The notes under the pieces are model-generated. The model worked only from the letters and a program-made list of their open reading frames with translations, had not been told where the DNA came from and ran no database searches. Positions 1-6,108 of a stretch of 7,979 nucleotides of DNA are shown one piece after another; the stretch's first letter is position 1, and each line of letters starts with the position of its first letter. The position numbers and the translations under genes are program-made. This DNA comes from Bacteriovorax sp. (GTDB taxonomy: Bacteria > Bdellovibrionota > Bacteriovoracia > Bacteriovoracales > Bacteriovoracaceae). Location of the stretch: the NCBI GenBank assembly GCA_030654205.1, contig JAURXW010000348.1, positions 1 to 7,979 of the forward strand, in the 5' to 3' direction.

Positions 1-91
1 AATCTTTGTGAAGAGAAAGTGAATTAATTTCTCCATTTACAACAGTGTCGGCAGTAAAATCGGGAGCAGGGTTTCCTACTAATCTAGACAT
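1..91 (-). CDS. Peroxiredoxin (AhpC/TSA family), N-terminal fragment
   Basis: Only the first 30 codons lie in the window; the gene continues beyond base 1. The peptide opens MSRLVGNPAPDFTADTVV, and the P-A-P-D-F-T-A stretch close to the N-terminus is the usual opening of typical 2-Cys peroxiredoxins, thiol enzymes that reduce hydrogen peroxide and organic peroxides in the cytosol. The peroxidatic cysteine would lie further downstream and is not visible, so the 2-Cys class is inferred from the N-terminal resemblance only. The ATG (complement of 89-91) is supported by a strong Shine-Dalgarno GGAGG (complement of 97-101) five bases upstream. The gene is divergent from clpP and shares the 256-base intergenic region with it. 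Confidence 0.75.
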   Translation of the reverse strand, partial: MSRLVGNPAPDFTADTVVNGEINSLSLHKD

Positions 92-347
92 GAATTCCTC
101 CATAAAATAATTTTTATATACATATTGAGCTGAACCTAATCACTTTAAGATGAAAGCCCATTAAGATCAAGGGGAAATCCCTGAACAAAGGGGATAAAAA
201 ACTTAACATAACGCAGACTTATGCCTTGTTAAAAAACTCGTTAAGAGTAAGCTAAATAGTTAAAGATTTTGAATTTCTTAACCGATTACAATAATTAAGA
301 AAGATAATTGAAATTAAACCGAGCAACTCAAGTATTTGGAGAACATA
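92..347. promoter_or_regulatory. Divergent intergenic region between peroxiredoxin gene and clpP
   Basis: No gene is seen in these 256 bases. The region must carry the promoters for the leftward peroxiredoxin gene and the rightward clpP-clpX unit. It contains several short repeats: TTAAGATGAA (145-154) and TTAAGATCAA (161-170) in direct orientation, GGGGA at 171-175 and 190-194, and an inverted pair TTAACA (203-208) / TGTTAA (227-232). No CIRCE element (TTAGCACTC-N9-GAGTGCTAA) was seen. A convincing sigma-70 promoter for clpP could not be picked out; the bases from 226 onwards are AT-rich and offer only weak matches. The clpP Shine-Dalgarno TTGGAG is at 336-341. Confidence 0.6.
142..170 (-). 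promoter_or_regulatory. Candidate sigma-70-type promoter of the peroxiredoxin gene
   Basis: Read on the minus strand, TTGATC (complement of 165-170) and TAAAGT (complement of 142-147) are separated by exactly 17 bases, giving about four of six matches in each box. It lies about 50 bases upstream of the peroxiredoxin start codon. The two boxes overlap the direct repeats at 145-154 and 161-170, so a regulator binding those repeats would cover the promoter. The consensus match is modest and the call is tentative. Confidence 0.35.
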
Positions 348-968
348 ATGGATCCTAAAGCCTACATCCCTAATCCGATTGTTATTGAACAAACAGCGCG
401 TGGTGAAAGACAGTACGACATCTATTCACGATTACTCCTGGATAGAATTGTTTTTTTAGGAACTGAAGTTAACGATACAGTGGCCAATTTAATTATGGCC
501 CAAATGATGTTTTTAGAGCAATCAGATGCTGAAGCTCCAATCCATTTTTATATTAATAGCCCAGGCGGATCAGTTTACGCGGGCCTTGGTATTTACGATA
601 TCATGCAACATATAACTTGTCCGGTTTACACATACTGCGTGGGAATGGCCGCCTCAATGGGATCACTTCTTTTAACGGCCGGGGCCGCAGGGCATAGACA
701 TTCGTTACCTCATTCGCGCATCATGATTCACCAGCCATTGGGTGGAGCTCGTGGTCAAGCAAGTGATATTCAAATTCAGGCCAACGAAATTCAAGATCTA
801 AAGATTCAGTTGAATGAAATCTACATAAGACACTCAAGCTCTGGTATGACTATGGATAGAATCGTTAAGGAAACTGATCGCGATAATTATTTAAATCCAA
901 TCAAGGCCATAGAGCTAGGTTTAATTGATGTTGTTATTGACAGAAGCGGAAACAAATTAAAAAAATAA
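348..968 (+). CDS. clpP: ATP-dependent Clp protease proteolytic subunit ClpP
   Basis: ClpP is the serine protease core of the Clp system, a double heptameric barrel that degrades polypeptides fed to it by ClpX or ClpA in the cytosol. The 206-residue product is full length for the family. The catalytic triad is visible: Ser103 in G-M-A-A-S-M-G-S, His128 in M-I-H-Q-P-L-G-G, and Asp179 in T-D-R-D-N-Y, aligned to the conserved RD(R/N) of E. coli ClpP. The INSPGGS segment (69-75) forms the oxyanion region. The frame could open at a TTG at 336, but that TTG lies inside the Shine-Dalgarno TTGGAG for the ATG at 348, so ATG348 is chosen; there is then only a very short N-terminal leader. clpX follows after 43 bases without a terminator, so the two are almost certainly co-transcribed. 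No trigger factor gene precedes it, unlike the tig-clpP-clpX order of many proteobacteria. Confidence 0.97.
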   Translation: MDPKAYIPNPIVIEQTARGERQYDIYSRLLLDRIVFLGTEVNDTVANLIMAQMMFLEQSDAEAPIHFYINSPGGSVYAGLGIYDIMQHITCPVYTYCVGMAASMGSLLLTAGAAGHRHSLPHSRIMIHQPLGGARGQASDIQIQANEIQDLKIQLNEIYIRHSSSGMTMDRIVKETDRDNYLNPIKAIELGLIDVVIDRSGNKLKK

Positions 969-1011
969 TTGATAAAATAATTTGCAGGAATTTTTCTAAG
1001 GAACGATACAA

Positions 1012-2325
1012 ATGACAAAAGAAAAAACAAATTTCGGAAGTGCTCTCCACTGTAATTTTTGTGGTAAATCACAAAAAGAAGTAAAAAAACTTATCGCTGG
1101 TCCTGGTTGTTATATTTGTGATGAGTGTATCGAGCTTTGCAACGATATTATTTTTGAAGACTCTCAAAAGAGTAACACCAAAGCAGTCGTTGATAATGTT
1201 CCTAAGCCTCATGAGATTAAAGCTCATTTGGACAATTATGTTATTGGACAAGATCGCGCTAAAAAGATTATTTCGGTCGCTGTTCATAATCATTACAAAA
1301 GAATCTCACACAAAAATGGTGACCCAAGAAAAACGGATGTTGTCGAATTGGCAAAATCTAATATTCTTCTCGCTGGGCCAACTGGTTCAGGAAAAACGTT
1401 AATTGCTCAGTCACTCGCTAAGTTTTTAAATGTCCCTTTTGCCATTGCAGATGCAACTTCATTAACTGAAGCGGGATATGTAGGTGAGGATGTTGAAAAT
1501 ATTATTTTAAATCTTCTTCAAAACTGTGATTTTGATGTTGAACGCGCTCAGCGCGGAATTGTGTACATAGATGAGATCGATAAAATTGCCAGAAAGTCTG
1601 AAAATCCATCAATCACCAGAGACGTTTCCGGTGAAGGTGTTCAGCAAGCACTTTTAAAAATCGTCGAAGGAACAATTGCTTCTGTTCCACCTAAGGGGGG
1701 ACGCAAGCATCCTCAACAAGAATTTATTCAAGTTGATACAAAAAACATTCTCTTTATTTGTGCCGGGGCTTTCGTAGGCCTTGATAAAATTATCGAAAAA
1801 AGAATGACCAAAAGACCAATGGGATTAATTTCAGAAAAATCTGAAATGGCCCAATCGGTTATTGAGAAAATGGGTGGAATCGAGCCAGAAGATCTTTCAA
1901 AATTTGGTTTAATTCCAGAGTTTATCGGACGTCTTCCTGTTAATGCGATGGTGAGTGAGTTAGATGAAGCGGCCCTCGTGTCGATTTTAACTGAGCCAAA
2001 AAATGCTTTAACAAAACAGTACTCAAAACTTTTTGAATACGAAGGCATCGAGCTTGAATTCGAGGAAGCTGCTCTTAAAGAAGTTGCCAGACAAGCTCTT
2101 GAACGACGTACTGGAGCTCGCGGATTGCGCGCCATTCTCGAACAATCAATGCTTGATGTAATGTATGAAGTTCCCTCGAATGAAAAAGTTTGCAAAGTTA
2201 TTGTGACTCTTGACTCAGTTACTGGAAGAGGGGCTCCTAAGGTTATTGAAGGACCTAAAAAGTCTTTTGTAACTGCTGCGGCAGCTTCAGTTGCTTCTCC
2301 GAAAAAAACGGTAGAATCAGCTTAA
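1012..2325 (+). CDS. clpX: ATP-dependent Clp protease ATP-binding subunit ClpX
   Basis: ClpX is the hexameric AAA+ unfoldase that recognises tagged substrates and threads them into ClpP. The 437-residue protein has the N-terminal C4 zinc-binding dimerisation domain (Cys14, Cys17, Cys36, Cys39), Walker A GPTGSGKT (122-129), pore loop GYVG (155-158), Walker B with DEID (187-190), the RKH pore motif (231-233), the arginine finger Arg307 in F-I-G-R-L-P, and sensor II GAR (368-370). ATG1012 is preceded by AAGGA at 999-1003. The ClpP-docking loop reads M-G-L (270-272) where most ClpX proteins have I/L-G-F; this is unusual, while adjacent ClpP strongly suggests the complex is functional. The last 25 or so residues form an Ala/Ser/Lys-rich tail after the AAA+ C-terminal subdomain. 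An intrinsic terminator follows the stop codon by about 30 bases. Confidence 0.97.
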   Translation: MTKEKTNFGSALHCNFCGKSQKEVKKLIAGPGCYICDECIELCNDIIFEDSQKSNTKAVVDNVPKPHEIKAHLDNYVIGQDRAKKIISVAVHNHYKRISHKNGDPRKTDVVELAKSNILLAGPTGSGKTLIAQSLAKFLNVPFAIADATSLTEAGYVGEDVENIILNLLQNCDFDVERAQRGIVYIDEIDKIARKSENPSITRDVSGEGVQQALLKIVEGTIASVPPKGGRKHPQQEFIQVDTKNILFICAGAFVGLDKIIEKRMTKRPMGLISEKSEMAQSVIEKMGGIEPEDLSKFGLIPEFIGRLPVNAMVSELDEAALVSILTEPKNALTKQYSKLFEYEGIELEFEEAALKEVARQALERRTGARGLRAILEQSMLDVMYEVPSNEKVCKVIVTLDSVTGRGAPKVIEGPKKSFVTAAAASVASPKKTVESA

Positions 2326-2353
2326 AAAATTAATTCTGCTTTTTAGAATATGA

Positions 2354-2379
2354 AGCCTCCTTCGGGAGGCTTTTTTTTT
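2354..2379 (+). terminator. Intrinsic terminator of the clpP-clpX unit
   Basis: A perfect 7-base-pair stem AGCCTCC (2354-2360) / GGAGGCT (2365-2371) is closed by a UUCG tetraloop in its stable C(UUCG)G context and runs into an uninterrupted stretch of T (2371-2379). It begins 29 bases after the clpX stop codon, so clpP-clpX transcription should end here and the downstream exonuclease needs its own promoter. Confidence 0.93.
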
Positions 2380-2387
2380 GTATTCAA

Positions 2388-2408
2388 TTGACTTAAAAAA
2401 TAAGTTAA
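2388..2408. repeat. Imperfect inverted repeat upstream of the exonuclease gene
   Basis: TTGACTTA (2388-2395) and TAAGTTAA (2401-2408) are complementary over eight positions with one G-T pair, around an A5 centre. The left arm starts with TTGACT, a good match to a -35 box, but no acceptable -10 lies 16-18 bases downstream. It could be an operator or part of the exonuclease promoter; the sequence alone does not decide. It sits 43 bases before the GTG start and directly after the clpX terminator. Confidence 0.35.
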
Positions 2409-2451
2409 GCAAGAGTCGGGAGATAAAAAAGCACTAATCTTAAGAGGAATC

Positions 2452-3093
2452 GTGGGAAATTACACCGTCGTCGTCATCGATTTTGAAACTACCGGCCTAT
2501 CGCCCAATATGGGGGACAGAACCATTGAAGTGGGAGCAGTTCTTGTAAGTAATAACCAAATAATAGATAGGTTTCAAAGCCTCATGAATCCGGGGATGAG
2601 AATATCTGGATTCATTGAAAGTTTTACTGGAATTAATAATAAAATGTTGTCCTCTGCCCCCAGTATTTCGGAAGTTATGGGGAACCTAAAAACGTTCATT
2701 GCTGATCATCAACTAGTTGCCCATAACGCTTCATTTGATTTAAGATTTTTGGATGCAGAATTTAATAGAATTAATCATAAAAGAAAAAATGAATTTGCTT
2801 GTTCAATGCTCTCTTCGAGACGAATTTATCCCGATGCTCCCAACTGTAAATTGGAAACTTTAGTGCGTTTTAAAAAATTAAAAACAGATGGAACTCATCA
2901 CCGCGCACTTGCAGACGCTGAGATGACTGCTCATTTGTGGATGCGATTAATTGAAGATATTAAAGAGACCCACGGGCTTAAAAATGTTCCCTTTAAATTG
3001 ATGCAAAATTTATCAAAAATACCTAAGAACAAAGTGTCTGAAATTCTTATGAAGGCCCGTGAAAGTGCTCATTCTTCAAATCGGGCAAATTAA
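2452..3093 (+). CDS. DEDDh-type 3'-5' exonuclease, DnaQ/DNA polymerase III epsilon-like
   Basis: The 213-residue protein is a member of the RNase T/DnaQ (DEDDh) exonuclease superfamily, which removes nucleotides from 3' ends with two metal ions. All five catalytic residues are present: Asp10 and Glu12 in V-I-D-F-E-T-T-G-L (Exo I), Asp96 in H-N-A-S-F-D (Exo II), and His150 with Asp155 in H-H-R-A-L-A-D (Exo III). It consists of the exonuclease domain (about 5-168) plus a short basic tail of about 40 residues; there is no polymerase, helicase or GIY-YIG domain attached. Whether it is the replicative proofreading subunit or a separate repair or RNA-trimming nuclease cannot be told from sequence, so no symbol is given. 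The start is GTG2452 with an AGAGGA Shine-Dalgarno just upstream (2443-2448). It is isolated by the clpX terminator on one side and 300 non-coding bases on the other. Confidence 0.88.
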   Translation: MGNYTVVVIDFETTGLSPNMGDRTIEVGAVLVSNNQIIDRFQSLMNPGMRISGFIESFTGINNKMLSSAPSISEVMGNLKTFIADHQLVAHNASFDLRFLDAEFNRINHKRKNEFACSMLSSRRIYPDAPNCKLETLVRFKKLKTDGTHHRALADAEMTAHLWMRLIEDIKETHGLKNVPFKLMQNLSKIPKNKVSEILMKARESAHSSNRAN

Positions 3094-3120
3094 CTTTTTT
3101 TCTCGGTTATAAAAATAAAT

Positions 3121-3199
3121 CTAAGCTCTAAAAATATTCAACTAACTCTTCCTTACAATTTGCCCCTATGCAGGGGTTCCAGAAAAAACTAGAGCTTAG
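3121..3199 (+). other. Candidate structured RNA: nested inverted repeats in the exonuclease-lon gap
   Basis: A perfect 10-base inverted repeat CTAAGCTCTA (3121-3130) / TAGAGCTTAG (3190-3199) encloses a second hairpin, GCCCCT (3162-3167) / AGGGGT (3172-3177), with loop ATGC and one G-T closing pair. Together they would fold as a closed outer stem with an inner C/G-rich hairpin, about 79 nucleotides in all. There is no T-run after the outer stem, so it is not a standard intrinsic terminator for the exonuclease gene. It may be a small RNA, part of a long lon leader, or a structure at the exonuclease transcript 3' end. No open frame of note is present. It does not match an RNA family I recognise. 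Confidence 0.4.
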
Positions 3200-3276
3200 C
3201 TCAGTGACGCTTCTAGAATAAATAATAAGCCTTTGAAAATTTTAGGAAAAAAGCAATTAATGCCCATACTTTTTTT

Positions 3277-3342
3277 TTGACCTTGATTGCATTTTCATGT
3301 CATCATTTTATAAGACCCTTCACTTCCAAGGTGGCAATCAAG
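3277..3342 (+). promoter_or_regulatory. Probable lon promoter region with a 9-base inverted repeat
   Basis: TTGACC (3277-3282), five of six matches to a -35 box, stands 18 bases before CATCAT (3301-3306). An alternative is TTGATT (3283-3288) with TTTTAT (3306-3311) after 17 bases. The same stretch carries a perfect inverted repeat CTTGATTGC (3282-3290) / GCAATCAAG (3334-3342). Its left arm covers the candidate -35 and its right arm lies in the probable 5' leader, so it could be a split operator, or an RNA hairpin if transcription begins further upstream. No CIRCE and no clear sigma-32 promoter (CCCCAT-type -10) is seen, although Lon is commonly heat-induced. Confidence 0.4.
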
Positions 3343-3393
3343 AAATGAGACCCACAGGAATTAGAGGATGTAACAAATAGTGCAGGAGGTACT

Positions 3394-5808
3394 ATGTCGC
3401 AAGCCTGGTCAGAGTCAAAAAAATTTCCACTACTACCACTTAGGGACATGATTATTTTCCCGCATATGGTTGTACCTCTGTTTGTGGGAAGAGAAAAATC
3501 TATCTCTGCGCTTGAAGAAGCACAAAGAAACAACAATGAAATTTTTCTCGTTACCCAAAGAGATGCAAGTGTCTTAAACCCAGACAGGGAAGACGTTTAC
3601 GAAGGTGGGGTTGTCGTTAACATTATTCAAATGTTGAGATTGCCAGACAATACCGTAAAAGTTTTAATCGAAGGTAAGTACCGCGCTCGCCTTAAAACTT
3701 TCGAATCAGGAACTGAAGGATATTTCGCTGAGATTGAAAAATGCTCATCAGAAACCAAGGATCCAGTCACTCTAGAAGCTACCATCAGAAGCATCAAAGG
3801 AATCTTTGAACAGTATGTGAAGCTTAATAAGAGAATTCCTCCTGAACTTCTAATGAGTATTTCTTCGATTACTGATCCTTCGAGATTAGCAGATATAATG
3901 GTTGCTCATTTAACGATGAAGATTTCTGAGAAACAAGAAATTTTAGAAGCTGTAGAGGTTGGAAGACGTCTAGAGTTGTTGTTAGAAAAAATGCAAGGTG
4001 AAATCGAAATCATTAATGTTGAGAGACGAATCCGTACACGTGTAAAAACGCAGATGGAAAAATCTCAAAAAGAATACTATTTGAATGAGCAGATGAATGA
4101 GATTCAAAAAGAATTAGGCCAAAAAGATGATGGTAAAACTGATATCCAGGAAATGGAAGAAAGATTAGCCGCCAAAAAAATGCCTGAAGAAGCCAGAGAA
4201 AAAACTGGAAAAGAATTAAAGAAATTAAAATCAATGTCTCCAATGTCAGCTGAGTCTGCCGTTGTGAGAAATTATATTGATTGGATGCTTTCACTGCCAT
4301 GGGATGAATACACAACTGACAATAATTCAGTTCCAAGAGCAAAAGAAATTCTTGATGATCACCATTACGGAATGAAAGACGTAAAAGAAAGAATTATAGA
4401 GTATTTAGCTGTTCGCTCACTTTTGAAAGAAGAAGGAAGAGGAACGATTCTATGTTTAGCAGGTCCTCCGGGAGTTGGTAAAACATCGATTGCTAAATCT
4501 TTAGCTGAATCTCTAGGAAGAAGTTTCCAAAGAATTTCCCTTGGTGGAGTTCGTGATGAATCTGAAATTAGAGGTCATAGAAGAACTTATGTTGGAGCAA
4601 TGCCAGGAAAATTGATGATGGCGCTTAAAAAAGCCGGAACATCAAATCCTCTTATTTTGCTAGATGAGATCGATAAAATGTCTTCTGATATGCGAGGCGA
4701 TCCAGCTTCAGCAATGCTTGAAGTTTTAGATCCTGAGCAAAATAAAGCTTTCTCAGATCATTATATTGAAGTTGAATATGACCTCTCGAAAGTTATGTTC
4801 GTAATGACTGCAAATGATTTAAGTAAAATCCCAGGACCGTTAAGAGACCGTATGGAAATTATCCATATCTCTGGATACACTCCTCAGGAAAAGCTTGAAA
4901 TTGGAAAAAGATACTTGCTTAAAAAAGCGGTTAAGGCCAATGGTCTAGTTGATCATGAAGTCCAAATCGGTGATACATGCATGATGGATATTATTCGTGG
5001 ATGGTCTAAAGAAGCAGGTGTTCGTGAATTCGAAAGACAGCTTAATAATGTTGTTAGAAAAATAGCGACTGAAGTAGTTACTAAAGAAATTGTAGCTGGA
5101 AAAAAATTCAATGTAACTTCTAAGCAACTTCCAAAGTACCTAGGACCTCGTCGTTACGATAGCACTGATATCGAGTCAGGGGCACAAGTTGGATTAGTTA
5201 ATGGTCTTGCTTGGACGAGTGTAGGCGGAGAGCTTCTTCATATTGAAGTTGTGACTGTTGAAGGAAATGGTAAAATTCAAATTACTGGGAAGCTTGGTGA
5301 AGTAATGCAAGAGTCGGCGAAAGCTGCCTTGAGTTACGTGAGATCAATCTCAGCACGTTTGGGAATTTCACATGAATGGTACAATAAAAATGATATCCAT
5401 ATTCATGTTCCAGAAGGGGCAACACCAAAAGACGGGCCTTCGGCCGGTGTAACAATGGTGACTGCATTAACTTCTGCGATCACTGGAATTGCAGTTCATC
5501 AAAATGTTGCGATGACTGGCGAAGTGACAATTAGAGGACGAGTGCTTCCAATTGGTGGATTAAAAGAAAAACTTCTTGCAGCTAAACATGCTGGAGTTAA
5601 GACAGTTGTGATACCAGCTAAAAACGTAAAAGATCTAGCTGATATCCCTCAAGAGATTCAAGACGGAATCAATATCATCCCATGTGATCATGTTGAACAA
5701 GTTTTAAGAGTAGCTCTTGATCTTAATCAGCCAGAGAAGTTCATGCAACTGGTTACGCCTACACTTACAGTTGTAGACGGGGACCGCGGAATGGAAGTAG
5801 CTAATTAA
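3394..5808 (+). CDS. lon: ATP-dependent protease Lon (LonA type)
   Basis: Lon is a homohexameric AAA+ serine protease that degrades misfolded and selected regulatory proteins in the cytosol. The 804-residue product has the full LonA architecture: N-terminal substrate-binding domain (about 10-205, opening F-P-L-L-P-L-R-D), a charged helical linker (about 210-290), an AAA+ module with Walker A GPPGVGKT (357-364) and Walker B LILLDE (420-425), and the C-terminal protease domain from about 600. The catalytic dyad is Ser683 in D-G-P-S-A-G and Lys726 in G-L-K-E-K-L, the latter matching E. coli Lys722. It is about 20 residues longer than the E. coli enzyme, with most of the difference in a non-conserved C-terminal tail. 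ATG3394 has an excellent AGGAGG Shine-Dalgarno (3384-3389). It is monocistronic, with a terminator 22 bases after the stop. Confidence 0.97.
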   Translation: MSQAWSESKKFPLLPLRDMIIFPHMVVPLFVGREKSISALEEAQRNNNEIFLVTQRDASVLNPDREDVYEGGVVVNIIQMLRLPDNTVKVLIEGKYRARLKTFESGTEGYFAEIEKCSSETKDPVTLEATIRSIKGIFEQYVKLNKRIPPELLMSISSITDPSRLADIMVAHLTMKISEKQEILEAVEVGRRLELLLEKMQGEIEIINVERRIRTRVKTQMEKSQKEYYLNEQMNEIQKELGQKDDGKTDIQEMEERLAAKKMPEEAREKTGKELKKLKSMSPMSAESAVVRNYIDWMLSLPWDEYTTDNNSVPRAKEILDDHHYGMKDVKERIIEYLAVRSLLKEEGRGTILCLAGPPGVGKTSIAKSLAESLGRSFQRISLGGVRDESEIRGHRRTYVGAMPGKLMMALKKAGTSNPLILLDEIDKMSSDMRGDPASAMLEVLDPEQNKAFSDHYIEVEYDLSKVMFVMTANDLSKIPGPLRDRMEIIHISGYTPQEKLEIGKRYLLKKAVKANGLVDHEVQIGDTCMMDIIRGWSKEAGVREFERQLNNVVRKIATEVVTKEIVAGKKFNVTSKQLPKYLGPRRYDSTDIESGAQVGLVNGLAWTSVGGELLHIEVVTVEGNGKIQITGKLGEVMQESAKAALSYVRSISARLGISHEWYNKNDIHIHVPEGATPKDGPSAGVTMVTALTSAITGIAVHQNVAMTGEVTIRGRVLPIGGLKEKLLAAKHAGVKTVVIPAKNVKDLADIPQEIQDGINIIPCDHVEQVLRVALDLNQPEKFMQLVTPTLTVVDGDRGMEVAN

Positions 5809-5830
5809 GTTTTAAAATTATTAAAGATTA

Positions 5831-5863
5831 AAAAGGGGGTCCAATTTTGGGCCCCCTTTTTTT
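5831..5863 (+). terminator. Intrinsic terminator of lon
   Basis: The stem pairs GGGGG-T-CC (5835-5842) with GG-G-CCCCC (5849-5856), one U-G pair inside, around the loop AATTTT. Four A (5831-5834) and the first T of the run (5857-5863) can extend it. It follows the lon stop codon by 22 bases. A-rich and T-rich flanks on both sides mean it could act in both orientations, though no convergent gene is present here. Confidence 0.93.
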
Positions 5864-5895
5864 GTTAATCTCTTTAGTAATAGGCGAAAAATAAA

Positions 5896-5924
5896 TTGAC
5901 AGAACTAGGCACATTGACTATTTT
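5896..5924 (+). promoter_or_regulatory. Promoter of tRNA-Val
   Basis: A consensus -35 TTGACA (5896-5901) is followed after exactly 17 bases by TATTTT (5919-5924). Transcription would begin near 5931, about 20 bases before the mature tRNA 5' end, a usual distance for a monocistronic tRNA. This is the best sigma-70-type match in the window. Confidence 0.7.
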
Positions 5925-5941
5925 TAACTCCACATCTTTTC

Positions 5942-6034
5942 GATAAAATTGGGAGTTTAGCTCAGTTGGTAGAGCGCTACCCTTACAAGGTAGATGCCGG
6001 GGGTTCGAGCCCCTCAACTCCCACCAATTTTATC
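5942..6034 (+). repeat. 9-base inverted repeat flanking tRNA-Val (leader-trailer helix)
   Basis: GATAAAATT (5942-5950), immediately before the mature 5' end, is perfectly complementary to AATTTTATC (6026-6034), which starts at the last base of CCA. In the precursor this would continue the acceptor stem, leaving only A-C-C (6023-6025) unpaired on the 3' side. The helix is A/U-rich and weak by itself but would stack on the acceptor stem. It may influence end processing; a T-rich stretch follows it (6035-6050). Confidence 0.6.
5951..6026 (+). tRNA. tRNA-Val (anticodon UAC)
   Basis: A complete 76-base cloverleaf with encoded CCA. The acceptor stem is GGGAGTT (5951-5957) / AACTCCC (6016-6022), the D stem GCTC/GAGC (5960-5963 / 5972-5975), the anticodon stem CTACC/GGTAG (5977-5981 / 5989-5993) with loop CTTACAA, giving anticodon TAC at 5984-5986, which reads GUA and, by wobble, other valine codons. 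The T arm GGGGG-TTCGAGC-CCCTC (5999-6015) contains one G-T pair. The discriminator is A6023 and CCA is 6024-6026. All stems pair well and it is expected to be functional. It stands alone with its own promoter, just after the lon terminator. Confidence 0.97.
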
Positions 6035-6108
6035 TTTCCTTGATTTTTCAGCCAATAATTTTTATTACAAATTAAAATCTAAAAACTTAAAGTTTCTAAA
6101 TTAATTCA

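Noticed and set aside
336..347. TTG start for clpP giving four more residues
   Set aside because: The TTG is part of the TTGGAG ribosome-binding site serving the ATG at 348.
1728..2195. 155-codon open frame antisense to clpX
   Set aside because: It lies wholly inside clpX, whose protein is conserved throughout; the antisense frame has no recognisable domain and is a codon-bias shadow.
3271..3280. T8 run before lon as an intrinsic terminator
   Set aside because: No stable stem precedes the run.
4013..4342. 109-codon minus-strand frame within lon
   Set aside because: Antisense to the conserved linker of Lon, rich in Leu/Phe from reverse-reading charged codons, and without a ribosome site.
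6001..6026. tRNA-Val 3' end as an attachment site with a second copy in the window
   Set aside because: Downstream sequence to base 7979 was scanned by eye and no repeat of the tRNA 3' segment was found; no integrase is present.
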